Notes: generated from the letters alone by a model not told the origin. 64,000 bases of DNA from Paenibacillus polygoni (GCF_030263935.1 NZ_CP127162.1:1497501-1561500), one strand, 5' to 3'; counted from the stretch's first letter, positions 18,766 through 28,151 are shown. Program-made: numbers and translations.

Positions 18766-20403
18766 ATGAGCGAGAATAACAATAATCGTTATAACCGTGA
18801 AGAGGACGAACGTGAATACAGTAGAAGCGGCGATCAACGTTCTCCCGAAAACAATGGTGAATCTTACTACTACTCATATGGACCATTTCAATCGATTAAC
18901 TCCGACGGAAAAGAACAGAGTTCAAACAATGTTGATGAAGTAGAAGTAACACCGCCAGATCCAATTAAACCGGTTCCGACGATGCTTGAACGCAATTCAA
19001 GCGGCTATGCACGGTCTACTCATTCAAGTACGAATACAGGAACAGGGCAAAGTGAAAACAATGGAAACGGCGGGAATCGCAACTGGAACTACAACCAAAA
19101 ACCGAAGAAATCCAATTTTAAAACAGGGGTTGTTTCCTTTTTTGCCGGCATGATCGTTGTATCACTGTTGATGTTCACCGCAGACCGTATGAACTTGTTT
19201 ACTCCGGACACTGCATTATCAGGGAATGAAACAACGCAAAACGGGGGTTCTAGTGACAATAACGGTTCGACAAACACAGGGAATTCGGGGGTGACGACTT
19301 CACTTCCCGTGGGATCTACTGACATTTCGGGCGTGGTAAGTAAAGTAAGTCCTGCTGTTGTTAAAATCGAAACTTTGTCTAAATCAAGCTCCAATAGTTC
19401 TAGACAAAACAATTCTTATTACAATGATCCTCTTTATCAATATTTCTTTGGTGGCAATGGAACGAATGGAAGCAGCAATAACAGCAATAATGGTTCGTCT
19501 GAGGATCAACTTGTACCGATTGGCATTGGTTCAGGATTTATTTTTGAAAAAGAAGGCTATATTCTTACGAATGAGCATGTGATCTCCGGTGCAGACGTAA
19601 TTCAAGTTACGCTTGAAGATAATACAAAGCCTTATGAAGCTACGCTTCTAGGAAGCAGCAAAGACCTTGACCTTGCCGTTCTGAAAATTGAAGGAAATAA
19701 TGATTTCCCAGTAGCAACCCTGGGCGACTCGGATAGTATTAAAGTAGGTGAGTGGCTGGTTGCGATCGGAAACCCAGAAGGGTTTGAACATACGGTAACC
19801 GCTGGTGTACTAAGTGCAAAAGATCGTACGATTACGATTAGTGATGAAAGTACTGGAAAACCAAATGAATATAAAAATTTACTCCAAACCGATGCGTCTA
19901 TTAACCCAGGTAACTCCGGCGGACCTTTGCTTAACTTAAAGGGCGAAGTCATTGGTATGAATGTGGCAGTTAGTGCAGATGCACAAGGAATTGGATTTGC
20001 GATCCCATCTTCTGTTATTCAGGAAGTTGTAGATAAACTGAAAAACAATGAAGAAATTCCGAAAGAACCAGAACCATTTATTGGAGCTTCTTTGATGAAC
20101 TTGACTCCAGAAGTTGCAAAACAAATGGGAACAGAACTCACAGAGGGTTCTGTGGTGACCAACTTAATCTATCAATCTCCAGCGTATTCTGCGGACCTTC
20201 GTCCTTATGACATTATTACAGGGATTAGCGGTAAGAAATATGCGACTGCACAAGATTTGATTGAACAAATTCAAGCAAAAAATGTGGGTGATGTTATTAC
20301 ACTCAATGTAAATCGCGATGGAAAAGATATTGAAATTAAAGTAACCATTGGTAACAAAAATGATTACAACACGGAAAGCAGTTCACAAAGCGTGCAGCCT
20401 TAA
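18766..20403 (+). CDS. htrA: Membrane-anchored HtrA-family serine protease
   Basis: 545 residues. The first ~115 are cytoplasmic, Asn/Ser/Glu-rich and disordered, then one membrane helix (about 119-141), an Asn/Gly/Ser-rich linker, a trypsin-like S1C protease domain with catalytic H271 (TNEHVISG), D302 (LDLAVLK) and S384 (NPGNSGGPL), and one C-terminal PDZ domain (about 440-530). It acts outside the membrane on misfolded exported proteins. An Asn-rich insertion (about 230-245) lies between the first strands of the protease. GGAGG precedes the ATG; a small hairpin (18731-18747) sits just upstream. Flanked by two two-component systems. Confidence 0.93.
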   Translation: MSENNNNRYNREEDEREYSRSGDQRSPENNGESYYYSYGPFQSINSDGKEQSSNNVDEVEVTPPDPIKPVPTMLERNSSGYARSTHSSTNTGTGQSENNGNGGNRNWNYNQKPKKSNFKTGVVSFFAGMIVVSLLMFTADRMNLFTPDTALSGNETTQNGGSSDNNGSTNTGNSGVTTSLPVGSTDISGVVSKVSPAVVKIETLSKSSSNSSRQNNSYYNDPLYQYFFGGNGTNGSSNNSNNGSSEDQLVPIGIGSGFIFEKEGYILTNEHVISGADVIQVTLEDNTKPYEATLLGSSKDLDLAVLKIEGNNDFPVATLGDSDSIKVGEWLVAIGNPEGFEHTVTAGVLSAKDRTITISDESTGKPNEYKNLLQTDASINPGNSGGPLLNLKGEVIGMNVAVSADAQGIGFAIPSSVIQEVVDKLKNNEEIPKEPEPFIGASLMNLTPEVAKQMGTELTEGSVVTNLIYQSPAYSADLRPYDIITGISGKKYATAQDLIEQIQAKNVGDVITLNVNRDGKDIEIKVTIGNKNDYNTESSSQSVQP

Positions 20404-20436
20404 TTCAAGCAGCAGATAGATGGACTGCAGCACAGA

Positions 20437-20465
20437 AGCGAAGGGAGACAGCCCCTTCGCTTTTT
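20437..20465 (+). terminator. Terminator after htrA
   Basis: AGCGAAGGG pairs with CCCTTCGCT around a 7-base loop, followed by TTTTT. Confidence 0.85.
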
Positions 20466-20594
20466 GTTGCTAGAATGGGTGCATGCTTGTGATTTGACTG
20501 ATACAATGTAAGTAAAAAGGGAATGAATTTCATATCATCATGTTCATGAGGTGTGAAATTGATTCAAGTGTATAGAGAAAAAGGAGATGCTGGG

Positions 20595-21284
20595 GTGCGT
20601 TCAACGATATTAGTTATTGATGATGACGAAAAAATCATTTCCATGCTAAGAAGAGGTTTAGCATTTGAAGGTTACGATGTATTAACTGCGGCAAACGGAG
20701 CGGAAGGGCTTCAAAAGATGCTGGAAGCCGATCCTGACGTTGTTGTTCTTGATGTCATGATGCCAAAAGTAGACGGATTTGAAGTATGCAGAAGGGTTCG
20801 CGAAGGAGGAAGCAATGTTCCGATCCTAATGCTTACGGCTAAAGATGAGATTGAACAACGAGTCAAGGGACTGGATCTTGGGGCAGATGACTATTTAGTG
20901 AAGCCATTTGCGCTTGAAGAGTTGCTTGCACGGGTACGAGCATTACTACGTCGTAAAACGGAGACAAGCGGGGAGAGCAGTAATCGGCTCAGTTTTGAAG
21001 ACATCTTACTCGATTATGATTCTCGAGAAGTACACCGTGCTGGAGTACGGCTTGATCTGACAGCAAAAGAATTTGAACTCCTATATCTGTTTATGCAAAA
21101 TCCAAAACGTGTGTTATCGAGAGACTTGATTATGGATAAAATATGGGGATTCGATTATAGCGGAGAATCGAATGTACTTGAGGTATATATCGCAATGTTG
21201 CGTCAAAAAACAGAAGAACATGGAGGAAAACGTGTAATTCAGACCATTCGCGGTGCAGGTTACATTTTGAGAGGAGACTCCTAG
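20595..21284 (+). CDS. OmpR/PhoB-family response regulator
   Basis: 229 residues from GTG at 20595, eight bases after AAGGAG; a longer in-frame GTG at 20553 lacks a ribosome site. Receiver domain with DDD (10-11), phospho-acceptor D53 in VVVLDVMMPK and Lys in DDYLVKPF, then a winged-helix DNA-binding domain (LDLTAKEFELLYLFM, SNVLEVYIAMLRQK, IRGAGYIL). The overall pattern resembles MprA-type regulators; the target is not shown. It is 2 bases from the kinase gene that follows. Confidence 0.9.
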   Translation: MRSTILVIDDDEKIISMLRRGLAFEGYDVLTAANGAEGLQKMLEADPDVVVLDVMMPKVDGFEVCRRVREGGSNVPILMLTAKDEIEQRVKGLDLGADDYLVKPFALEELLARVRALLRRKTETSGESSNRLSFEDILLDYDSREVHRAGVRLDLTAKEFELLYLFMQNPKRVLSRDLIMDKIWGFDYSGESNVLEVYIAMLRQKTEEHGGKRVIQTIRGAGYILRGDS

Positions 21285-21285
21285 T

Positions 21286-22770
21286 ATGTCCATCCGGTTA
21301 CGGCTAACTTTATGGTATTCAGGCTTGCTCGCTGCCGTACTGTTGCTTTTTGGGTCCATTATTTATGCGCTTGTGTATCATTATGCATACCAGGATGTCG
21401 AGAATGAAATTTTGAGACAAACCAGTAGTCTTAGCAAGAAGATGGCCGTTGTGGTGGTGCCTAACTCCGATTTTACTGAAGAGCTTAATTTGTTGTTACC
21501 GGAAGAGGCGAATCAACTCGCAGACCTGCAAATCTATGTACAGCTATATAACTATGAGAATAATAAAGTGGTGACTTCAAAAAACCTGAATAACTTTAAT
21601 TTTGAGGTTCCTGCAACCATACAAGAGGCGATGGAAAATGAAGGGTGGAAACGGATGCTCGTGGATAAGACTCCGTTTCTTGTCTATCAATTCCCATTCA
21701 CCTATACGATTCAAGGAACGACAGAACAGGTTAGCGGTCTGCTGCAGGTAGGATCGATTACGGCTTCAGAAGACAAATTAATGGATCGTCTGCTTTTTAT
21801 TATGGTGTATGTATCCATTATTACGATTATGCTTGCTATGAGTGTAGGGCTGTTTCTGGCCCGTAAGTCGATGCGGCCGCTGGTGGATATTATTAATGCA
21901 GCGAACGGCATTCAGTCCGGGAACGATCTTAGTGTACGGATTGAGTACGATGGTCCGCAAGATGAAATAGGGAAGCTTATAGGAACGGTAAATAAGATGC
22001 TTGCTCGTACAGAAGGGTTCTTCAAAGAACTTGAGGATGCATATGCTGCGCAAAGGCGCTTTGTTTCCGACGCATCCCACGAGCTGAGAACACCGCTTAC
22101 CACGATTCGCGGGAATACCGATTTTCTGAAGAAGCTATGGGATCCCGAGGCGGATGGCAGTAAGCAAATGAGCGATGAGATGAGAAAAGAAATTACCTTA
22201 GAAGCCATTGATGACATTTCAGACGAAGGCAAACGAATGAGTCGTCTGGTGAATGATATGTTATCACTAGCGAGAGCTGACACAGGCCAGACCATTGAGC
22301 TTCATCCAATTCCACTGTCTATCCTTGTGAAGGAAGTGGCTCGCAGAGCGCACCATCTTGAACGGACGGCAGAGTGGAGTTATGGAGATCTCGAAGTGCT
22401 GAACGGTGTATATGTGCTGGGAAATAAAGATTACTTGCAGCAAATGTTATTTATCTTTATTGAGAACGCCTTTAAATATACACCGGAGGGAACCGTAACG
22501 CTTGATGCAGTCGTTTATAATGGTCAGGTAGGCCTTAAGATCAGTGATACGGGGATCGGGATGGATAAAGATGAAGTTCCCTATATCTTTGATCGTTTCT
22601 ACAGAGCAGATGAATCCCGCGGGGTTACAAAAGGAACAGGGCTTGGCCTGTCGATAGCCAAATGGATTATTGAGGAGCATGGCGGTTCTGTAGAAGTTCT
22701 GACGAAGCTGAATGAAGGTACGACTTTCATTATATGGCTTCCGTTGGTGTTGGCTCCCCCTCTTGAATAA
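21286..22770 (+). CDS. Sensor histidine kinase, HAMP-containing
   Basis: 494 residues: membrane helix (about 10-30), extracellular sensor region (31-165), second helix (166-190), HAMP linker (191-245), HisKA with H265 in SDASHELRTPLTTIRGN, and an HATPase domain with the N-box FIENAFKYTPEG, DTGIGMDKD and GTGLGLSIAKWI. Partner of the regulator just upstream. Because an HtrA-type protease lies directly upstream, a link to envelope protein stress is possible, as for MprAB/PepD of mycobacteria and CssRS of Bacillus; this is inference. Confidence 0.92.
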   Translation: MSIRLRLTLWYSGLLAAVLLLFGSIIYALVYHYAYQDVENEILRQTSSLSKKMAVVVVPNSDFTEELNLLLPEEANQLADLQIYVQLYNYENNKVVTSKNLNNFNFEVPATIQEAMENEGWKRMLVDKTPFLVYQFPFTYTIQGTTEQVSGLLQVGSITASEDKLMDRLLFIMVYVSIITIMLAMSVGLFLARKSMRPLVDIINAANGIQSGNDLSVRIEYDGPQDEIGKLIGTVNKMLARTEGFFKELEDAYAAQRRFVSDASHELRTPLTTIRGNTDFLKKLWDPEADGSKQMSDEMRKEITLEAIDDISDEGKRMSRLVNDMLSLARADTGQTIELHPIPLSILVKEVARRAHHLERTAEWSYGDLEVLNGVYVLGNKDYLQQMLFIFIENAFKYTPEGTVTLDAVVYNGQVGLKISDTGIGMDKDEVPYIFDRFYRADESRGVTKGTGLGLSIAKWIIEEHGGSVEVLTKLNEGTTFIIWLPLVLAPPLE

Positions 22771-22810
22771 GGTATACTAAGACTACGTTTAGAAGAAAGC
22801 AGGTGGCAAC

Positions 22811-23758
22811 ATGGAAGTACTACGAATTTCACCACGTGGATATTGTTATGGTGTGGTAGACGCTATGGTGCTGGCACGACAAGCAGCAAGCAACTTGGAT
22901 CTGCCAAGACCCATTTATATACTCGGTATGATTGTGCATAACAGTCATGTGACGCATTCTTTTGAAGATGAAGGCATCATTACACTGGATGGGCCAAACC
23001 GTCTTGAAATATTGAAACAGGTAGACAAAGGTACTGTCATTTTCACTGCACACGGTGTCTCTCCTGAGGTGCGTAAGATTGCGCGGGAGAAAGGACTCAC
23101 GACAGTGGATGCGACTTGTCCTGATGTAACCAAAACGCATGACCTCATTAGAGAAAAATCTGCTGAGGGTTATCAGATTATTTATATCGGTAAAAAAGGG
23201 CATCCCGAACCCGAAGGAGCGATCGGCATTGCTCCGGATTCGGTACATCTCATTGAGAAAGAAGAAGAGATTGAGGCTCTTGATATCCCGAAAGGGAAAA
23301 TCATTATTACCAATCAGACGACGATGAGTCAGTGGGATATTAAGAACATTATGAAAAAGTTACTCCAGAAGTTCCCAGGAGCTGAAGTTCATAATGAAAT
23401 CTGTCTTGCTACTCAGGTACGTCAAGAGGCGGTTGCAGAACAAGCAGGGCAAGCAGATCTTGTCATTGTGGTAGGCGATCCTCGCAGTAATAACTCCAAT
23501 CGTCTTGCACAAGTATCTGAGGAGATTGCTGGGGTAACTGCTTACCGGATTTCGGATGTTACCGAAATCAAACAGGAATGGCTCAAAGGCATCAACAAGG
23601 TCGCTGTTACTTCGGGTGCTTCGACACCAACGCCGATTACAAAAGAAGTCATTAATTATTTGGAACAATACGATGCGAATAATCCGGAGACATGGGAAAT
23701 TCAGCGTACAGTGAATATGAAGAAGTTGCTCCCGCCAGTGAAAAAAGTGAAATCGTAA
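22811..23758 (+). CDS. ispH: 4-hydroxy-3-methylbut-2-enyl diphosphate reductase
   Basis: Last enzyme of the MEP isoprenoid pathway; reduces HMBPP to IPP and DMAPP with an iron-sulfur cluster. 315 residues. The three cluster cysteines are present: C12 (GYCYGV), C103 (VDATCPDV) and C198 (NEICLAT), with HAPS-like and [10 protein letters not shown] substrate motifs and the SGASTPTP segment near the end. AGGTGG precedes the ATG. Single-gene transcript with its own terminator. Confidence 0.96.
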   Translation: MEVLRISPRGYCYGVVDAMVLARQAASNLDLPRPIYILGMIVHNSHVTHSFEDEGIITLDGPNRLEILKQVDKGTVIFTAHGVSPEVRKIAREKGLTTVDATCPDVTKTHDLIREKSAEGYQIIYIGKKGHPEPEGAIGIAPDSVHLIEKEEEIEALDIPKGKIIITNQTTMSQWDIKNIMKKLLQKFPGAEVHNEICLATQVRQEAVAEQAGQADLVIVVGDPRSNNSNRLAQVSEEIAGVTAYRISDVTEIKQEWLKGINKVAVTSGASTPTPITKEVINYLEQYDANNPETWEIQRTVNMKKLLPPVKKVKS

Positions 23759-23772
23759 TTTATTTTATATAT

Positions 23773-23817
23773 AGAAGAAGACCGGGTGGATTGAACCCAG
23801 TCTTCTTCTTTTTTTTA
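23773..23817 (+). terminator. Terminator after ispH
   Basis: AGAAGAAGAC-CGGGT pairs with ACCC-AGTCTTCTTCT, then eight T residues. Confidence 0.9.
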
Positions 23818-23885
23818 AGAAATGTAAAAAAATCAGCAGATAGATCGGTATCAATTTCATATAGAGTGCATAAAGTAAGGAGAGC

Positions 23886-23914
23886 TTGACGCGAAGTTAT
23901 AAAACATGTATAGT
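23886..23914 (+). promoter_or_regulatory. Promoter for the DAHP synthase gene
   Basis: -35 TTGACG (23886-23891), 17-base spacer, -10 TATAGT (23909-23914). The leader is about 105 bases; it contains CTTAAAAGC / GCGTTTAAG arms near 23932-23956 but no T-box consensus. Confidence 0.6.
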
Positions 23915-24026
23915 TGCTTTAACGTATAAAAGCTTAAAAGCGAACAAGCGTTTAAGTGTAATAGTATAAATATAAACTGAGGTCTCTCATAGAGTATGAT
24001 TTCACATTTGAAAGGTGGAGAATAAT

Positions 24027-25076
24027 ATGATCGTTATAACAGGAAACACCACACCGGAAGAACAGATTCAAGATATTATTTCAGCAATTGAAAAGGAAGG
24101 ACTTCAAGTTCACCTTTCCCGCGGAAATGATCGTACTGTTATAGGACTAATTGGAACTGTTGAACCTAAACTGGCTGAACACTTACGGCAAATGAAAGGT
24201 GTAGAGAACGTAGTGAAAATCTCAAAATCGTACAAACTAGCTAGTCGTGACTTTCATCCTGAAGATACCGTTATTTCTATAAAAGGTGTAAATATCGGCG
24301 GCGGTGAACTTGTCGTAATGGGCGGACCTTGTGCTGTGGAATCAGCAGAACAGATCGATGAGATTGCAGGTCTTGTGAAAGCAGCGGGCGGGCAAGTACT
24401 GCGCGGTGGAGCATTTAAACCTCGCACAGGACCTTATAGCTTTCAAGGAGTGGGAGTAGAAGGTCTTATTATGATGGCAGAAGCCGGGAAAAAACATGAC
24501 CTTCTGACTATTACAGAAGTCATGACTCCTGAATATGTTGATATTTGTGCGGAATACGCAGATATTCTTCAGGTAGGTACTCGGAACATGCAAAACTTTG
24601 ATCTGCTTCGGAAGCTGGGTACGTGCGGGAAACCGGTTCTGCTAAAACGTGGATTTAGTGCAACTTACGATGAACTTCTAAATGCAGCGGAATATATCCT
24701 TGCAGGAGGAAATCCGAATGTCATGTTATGTGAGCGAGGAATCCGTACGTTTGAGACGTACACTCGAAATACCCTGGATTTGTCAGCTATCCCTGTTCTG
24801 AAAGATCTTAGCCATTTACCTGTTATCTCTGACCCAAGTCATGGTACAGGGCGCAGAGAGCTTGTAGAGCCGATGACAAAGGCCTCTGTTGCTGCAGGAG
24901 CAGATGGACTTATTATTGAAATGCATACCGATCCAGACAACTCAATGACAGGCGATGGAGTACAGTCCCTGTTCCCAGATCAATTCGCTGGACTTCTTCA
25001 AGATTTAGAGAAGCTGGCTCCAATCGTTGGTAAAACATTTAACACAAAAAAAGCGCCATTGATTCATCAAAGCTGA
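24027..25076 (+). CDS. aroF: 3-deoxy-7-phosphoheptulonate (DAHP) synthase, type I-beta
   Basis: First enzyme of the shikimate pathway: PEP plus erythrose 4-phosphate. 349 residues from the ATG at 24027, 8 bases after AAAGGTGG; an in-frame GTG at 24015 overlaps the ribosome site. Residues 1-70 are a ferredoxin-like regulatory domain as in Thermotoga DAHP synthase, which mediates Tyr/Phe feedback there. The barrel follows, with VMGGPCAVES, the metal Cys, RGGAFKPRTGPYSFQG, SDPSHGTGRR and the GLIIEMHTDPD end. It lacks the chorismate mutase fusion of B. subtilis AroA. Feedback control is inferred from the N-terminal domain. Confidence 0.93.
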   Translation: MIVITGNTTPEEQIQDIISAIEKEGLQVHLSRGNDRTVIGLIGTVEPKLAEHLRQMKGVENVVKISKSYKLASRDFHPEDTVISIKGVNIGGGELVVMGGPCAVESAEQIDEIAGLVKAAGGQVLRGGAFKPRTGPYSFQGVGVEGLIMMAEAGKKHDLLTITEVMTPEYVDICAEYADILQVGTRNMQNFDLLRKLGTCGKPVLLKRGFSATYDELLNAAEYILAGGNPNVMLCERGIRTFETYTRNTLDLSAIPVLKDLSHLPVISDPSHGTGRRELVEPMTKASVAAGADGLIIEMHTDPDNSMTGDGVQSLFPDQFAGLLQDLEKLAPIVGKTFNTKKAPLIHQS

Positions 25077-25097
25077 TGTAAGGTTTGATATTTTAAG

Positions 25098-25141
25098 AAT
25101 AGCCTATGATCTCGTTCTATAGACCGAGGTTATAGGCTATT
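25098..25141 (+). terminator. Hairpin after the DAHP synthase gene
   Basis: AATAGCCTAT pairs with ATAGGCTATT and an inner CTCG pairs with CGAG. The T tract is weak, so termination is probable rather than certain. Confidence 0.55.
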
Positions 25142-25163
25142 AGTCTATAATCCTCTTATTCCT

Positions 25164-25190
25164 GCTAGTGTCAGCAATTCTCACACTAGC
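25164..25190 (+). promoter_or_regulatory. GlnR/TnrA box upstream of glnA
   Basis: TGTCA-GCAATTC-TCACA at 25169-25185 fits the GlnR/TnrA consensus TGTNA-N7-TNACA at every fixed position. It lies in a longer palindrome with GCTAGTGT and ACACTAGC arms. It is centred about 40 bases before the -35 element of glnA. Confidence 0.8.
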
Positions 25191-25202
25191 ATAAAAAATA
25201 CC

Positions 25203-25219
25203 TGACATAACTATTGACG
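25203..25219 (+). promoter_or_regulatory. Second, weaker GlnR box over the -35 element
   Basis: TGACA-TAACTAT-TGACG matches the same consensus with two differences and begins 34 bases after the first box, about three helix turns. It overlaps the -35 hexamer, as the second operator does in Bacillus glnRA. Confidence 0.5.
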
Positions 25220-25242
25220 ATGTAAGATTTGGGATTTATACT
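25214..25242 (+). promoter_or_regulatory. glnA promoter
   Basis: -35 TTGACG (25214-25219), 17-base spacer, -10 TATACT (25237-25242). Confidence 0.75.
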
Positions 25243-25323
25243 TACCTCAGTTGAAAATTAGATTGATGAACATTCACAAGGTTATGGGTGTTTAATGTTC
25301 GGAAAAATTGGGAGGAAGTACAC

Positions 25324-26748
25324 ATGTCTGTTGAAAATGTATTGAAAACAATCCAAGAAAACAATATTGAGTGGGTCGATTTTCGTTTTGTAGATTTATC
25401 TGGTCGTGCACACCACATTAGTTTGCCTTCTACTGAAGTAGATGCAGAAACGTTCGTTAACGGAGTAGCATTTGATGGATCTTCTATTCCAGGCTTCCGT
25501 GGTATTGAAGAATCTGACATGGTTATGATGCCAGATCCCGCTTCCACTTTCATCGATCCATTTACTCAACATCCAACGATTAATATTATGTGTGACATAT
25601 TTACTCCAGATGGTGAGCGTTATGAACGTGACCCGCGCAGTATTGCAGTAAAAGCGGAAGAATATCTACAAAAAACAGGAATTGGTACTCGCGCTAATTT
25701 CGCTCCAGAATCAGAATTCTTCATTTTTGATGATGTACGTTACGAAAGTGGAACAAACAGTGCTTCTTTCTTCGTTGATTCCGAAGAAGCTGGCTGGAAC
25801 ACCAATCGTAAAGAAGAAGGCGGAAACCTTGGATTTAAAGTTCGCGTAAAAGGTGGATATGTTCCTGTAGCTCCAGTAGATACACAACAAGATATTCGTA
25901 GTGAAATGTCTCGTTTGCTTGAAGAAGCAGGCATGCGCGTAGAACGTCATCACCATGAGGTTGCTACAGCAGGTCAAGCAGAGATCAATTTCCGTTTTGA
26001 CACACTTACAAAAACAGCAGATAATCTCCTCGCATATAAATACATTGTACATAACACAGCTCGTCAATATGGTAAAACAGCAACGTTTATGCCAAAACCA
26101 CTGTTTGGTGATAATGGTAGCGGAATGCACGTTCACCAATCCATCTTTGACGGCGACACTCCACTATTCTATGAAAAAGGCGGATATGCTAACCTTAGTG
26201 AAATGGCACTCCATTACATCGGTGGTATTCTGCACCATGCTCCAGCATTGATTGCACTAACTAACCCAAGCACGAACTCATTTAAACGTCTTGTACCTGG
26301 TTATGAAGCTCCAGTAAACCTTGTATATTCCAAAGGGAACCGTTCTGCCGCAGTACGTATTCCAGTTGCAGCAGTAACACCTAAAGGATGCCGTATCGAA
26401 TTCCGTACTCCGGACTCCACAGCGAATCCATACCTTGCATTTGCAGCAATGCTGATGGCAGGTCTTGATGGAATTAAACGTAAAATTAATCCTTCAGAAC
26501 TTGGCTACGGCCCTGTTGATAAAAACATCTACGAATTGCCTGAAGATGATAAAGCGAACATTCGCAGTGTTCCAGCATCTCTTGAAGAAGCACTTGATGC
26601 ACTAGCTGCAGATTGTGATTTCTTGACTGAAGGCGGCGTGTTTACAAAAGATTTTATCGACAATTACATTAAATTCAAACGGAATGAAGCTAAATCCGTT
26701 GCCATTCGTGTTCATCCACACGAATATAGTTTGTATTATGACTGCTAA
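25324..26748 (+). CDS. glnA: Type I glutamine synthetase, long (beta-like) form
   Basis: Makes glutamine from glutamate, ammonia and ATP; dodecamer. 474 residues from the ATG at 25324, 8 bases after GGGAGG. Active-site signatures are present: VAFDGSSIPGF, the metal-binding APESEFFIFD, NGSGMHVHQS and NRSAAVRIP. The protein is about 30 residues longer than the 444-residue B. subtilis GlnA and carries the extra segment at about 140-175 (EEAGWNTNRKEEGGNLGFKV) of GSI-beta enzymes. The loop Tyr that is adenylylated in enteric enzymes is present as Y403 in KNIYELPEDD. No glnR gene precedes it, but two GlnR boxes do. It may be a second synthetase in the genome. Confidence 0.93.
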   Translation: MSVENVLKTIQENNIEWVDFRFVDLSGRAHHISLPSTEVDAETFVNGVAFDGSSIPGFRGIEESDMVMMPDPASTFIDPFTQHPTINIMCDIFTPDGERYERDPRSIAVKAEEYLQKTGIGTRANFAPESEFFIFDDVRYESGTNSASFFVDSEEAGWNTNRKEEGGNLGFKVRVKGGYVPVAPVDTQQDIRSEMSRLLEEAGMRVERHHHEVATAGQAEINFRFDTLTKTADNLLAYKYIVHNTARQYGKTATFMPKPLFGDNGSGMHVHQSIFDGDTPLFYEKGGYANLSEMALHYIGGILHHAPALIALTNPSTNSFKRLVPGYEAPVNLVYSKGNRSAAVRIPVAAVTPKGCRIEFRTPDSTANPYLAFAAMLMAGLDGIKRKINPSELGYGPVDKNIYELPEDDKANIRSVPASLEEALDALAADCDFLTEGGVFTKDFIDNYIKFKRNEAKSVAIRVHPHEYSLYYDC

Positions 26749-26778
26749 TCAGCAATAATATCCAATTATGTCTATAAG

Positions 26779-26810
26779 AACCCTCGGGAATGATCATTCC
26801 CGAGGGTTTC
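26779..26810 (+). terminator. Terminator after glnA
   Basis: A perfect 30-base palindrome (26779-26808) with a short T run. Confidence 0.75.
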
Positions 26811-26853
26811 ATAATATTGTAATATATGTAACGGATATAAGGTACAAATACAC

Positions 26854-26882
26854 TTGATATCACGAACATTTATTGCTATCAT
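26854..26882 (+). promoter_or_regulatory. serC promoter
   Basis: -35 TTGATA (26854-26859), 17-base spacer, -10 TATCAT (26877-26882). Confidence 0.5.
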
Positions 26883-26945
26883 AGCCATTATCATACGTAT
26901 CATTAGATGTCATATAAAGATAACAGGGAGAGAAGGGCGGTTTCA

Positions 26946-28037
26946 ATGATGAATAAAAGAGCGTTCAATTTCAATGCAGGACCAGCAGCATTACCATTAG
27001 AGGTGCTCGAGCGGGCACAGGCAGAACTTGTAGATTATAAGGGTACTGGCATGTCTATAATGGAAATGTCACATCGCGGAGCGGTATATGAATCAGTACA
27101 TAATGAGGCTCAGGAGCGTTTGTTATCTCTTCTTGGCAACCCTAAAGGTTATAAAGTGTTATTTCTGCAAGGTGGAGCGAGTACACAGTTCGCTATGATC
27201 CCTATGAATTTCCTCTCTGCGGGCGTAACAGGCAGTTATGTTAATACAGGCAGCTGGGCTAAGAAAGCTATCTCAGAAGCGAAAATCATTGGTGAAACCC
27301 ATATTGCTGCTTCTGGTGAAAGCAGTAAGTTTATGAAGCTGCCAAGTCTATCAGAGATAGAGATTGCAGAGAATGCAGCATATCTGCATATGACTTCTAA
27401 TGAAACAATTGAGGGAACTCAGTTCAAGGATTTCCCAGATACGGGTAATACACCGCTTATTGTAGATATGTCTAGTGATATTTTGAGCAGACCTCTAGAT
27501 ATGAACAAGTTTGATATGATTTATGCGGGCGCACAGAAAAACTTGGGACCGTCCGGGGTTACTGTAGTTATCGCTAAAGAAGAAATGCTGACAGGTTCAC
27601 CAAAAACAATTCCATCGATGCTTCGTTATGATACGTTCCTAGGAAACAATTCACTGTATAATACGCCTCCATCCTTTGGAATATATTTAATGAATGAAGT
27701 GCTGAAATGGATTGAAGAACAAGGCGGTCTTGTACAAGTCGAGAAAGCGAACGAGAAGAAAGCAGGATCAATCTACCAAGTGATTGATGAAAGCCAAGGT
27801 TTCTACCGGGGCTGTGTAGATGCTGAGGATCGTTCTAGGATGAACGTAACATTCCGATTAGCTGATGAAGCACTGGAGAAGGAATTTATTAAACAGTCGG
27901 AAAAAGAAGGATTTATCGGAATTAAAGGACATCGGAGTGTAGGCGGGCTTCGTGCTTCTATTTATAATGCCGTTCCTTATGAAAGTGTAAAGGCACTTAC
28001 AGATTTTATGAAAGAATTTCAGAAAATAAATGGTTAA
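26946..28037 (+). CDS. serC: Phosphoserine aminotransferase
   Basis: PLP enzyme of serine synthesis; transaminates 3-phosphohydroxypyruvate with glutamate. 363 residues. N terminus FNFNAGPAALP is diagnostic, the PLP lysine is K198 in YAGAQKNLGPSG, and GGASTQFAMIP and GHRSVGGLRASIYNA complete the pattern. Start at ATG 26946, eight bases after GAAGGG; the adjacent ATG at 26949 is equally possible. A longer frame to 26907 has no support. Confidence 0.95.
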   Translation: MMNKRAFNFNAGPAALPLEVLERAQAELVDYKGTGMSIMEMSHRGAVYESVHNEAQERLLSLLGNPKGYKVLFLQGGASTQFAMIPMNFLSAGVTGSYVNTGSWAKKAISEAKIIGETHIAASGESSKFMKLPSLSEIEIAENAAYLHMTSNETIEGTQFKDFPDTGNTPLIVDMSSDILSRPLDMNKFDMIYAGAQKNLGPSGVTVVIAKEEMLTGSPKTIPSMLRYDTFLGNNSLYNTPPSFGIYLMNEVLKWIEEQGGLVQVEKANEKKAGSIYQVIDESQGFYRGCVDAEDRSRMNVTFRLADEALEKEFIKQSEKEGFIGIKGHRSVGGLRASIYNAVPYESVKALTDFMKEFQKING

Positions 28038-28067
28038 TACATGAATTATTAAAAAAAATTCTATTTA

Positions 28068-28100
28068 CCTCCCACAAAAATTTGTGGGAGGCTTTCTTTT
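28068..28100 (+). terminator. Terminator after serC
   Basis: CCTCCCACAAA pairs with TTTGTGGGAGG around two bases, followed by TTTCTTTT. Confidence 0.85.
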
Positions 28101-28151
28101 ATATTATAATTTAATTCTTATACAGTTCATACAAGAGGAGAAATGAGTCAG

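Noticed and set aside
23915..24010. T-box or other aromatic-amino-acid riboswitch before the DAHP synthase gene
   Set aside because: The leader is short and has no T-box consensus (GGTGG-ACC); only a weak hairpin is seen.
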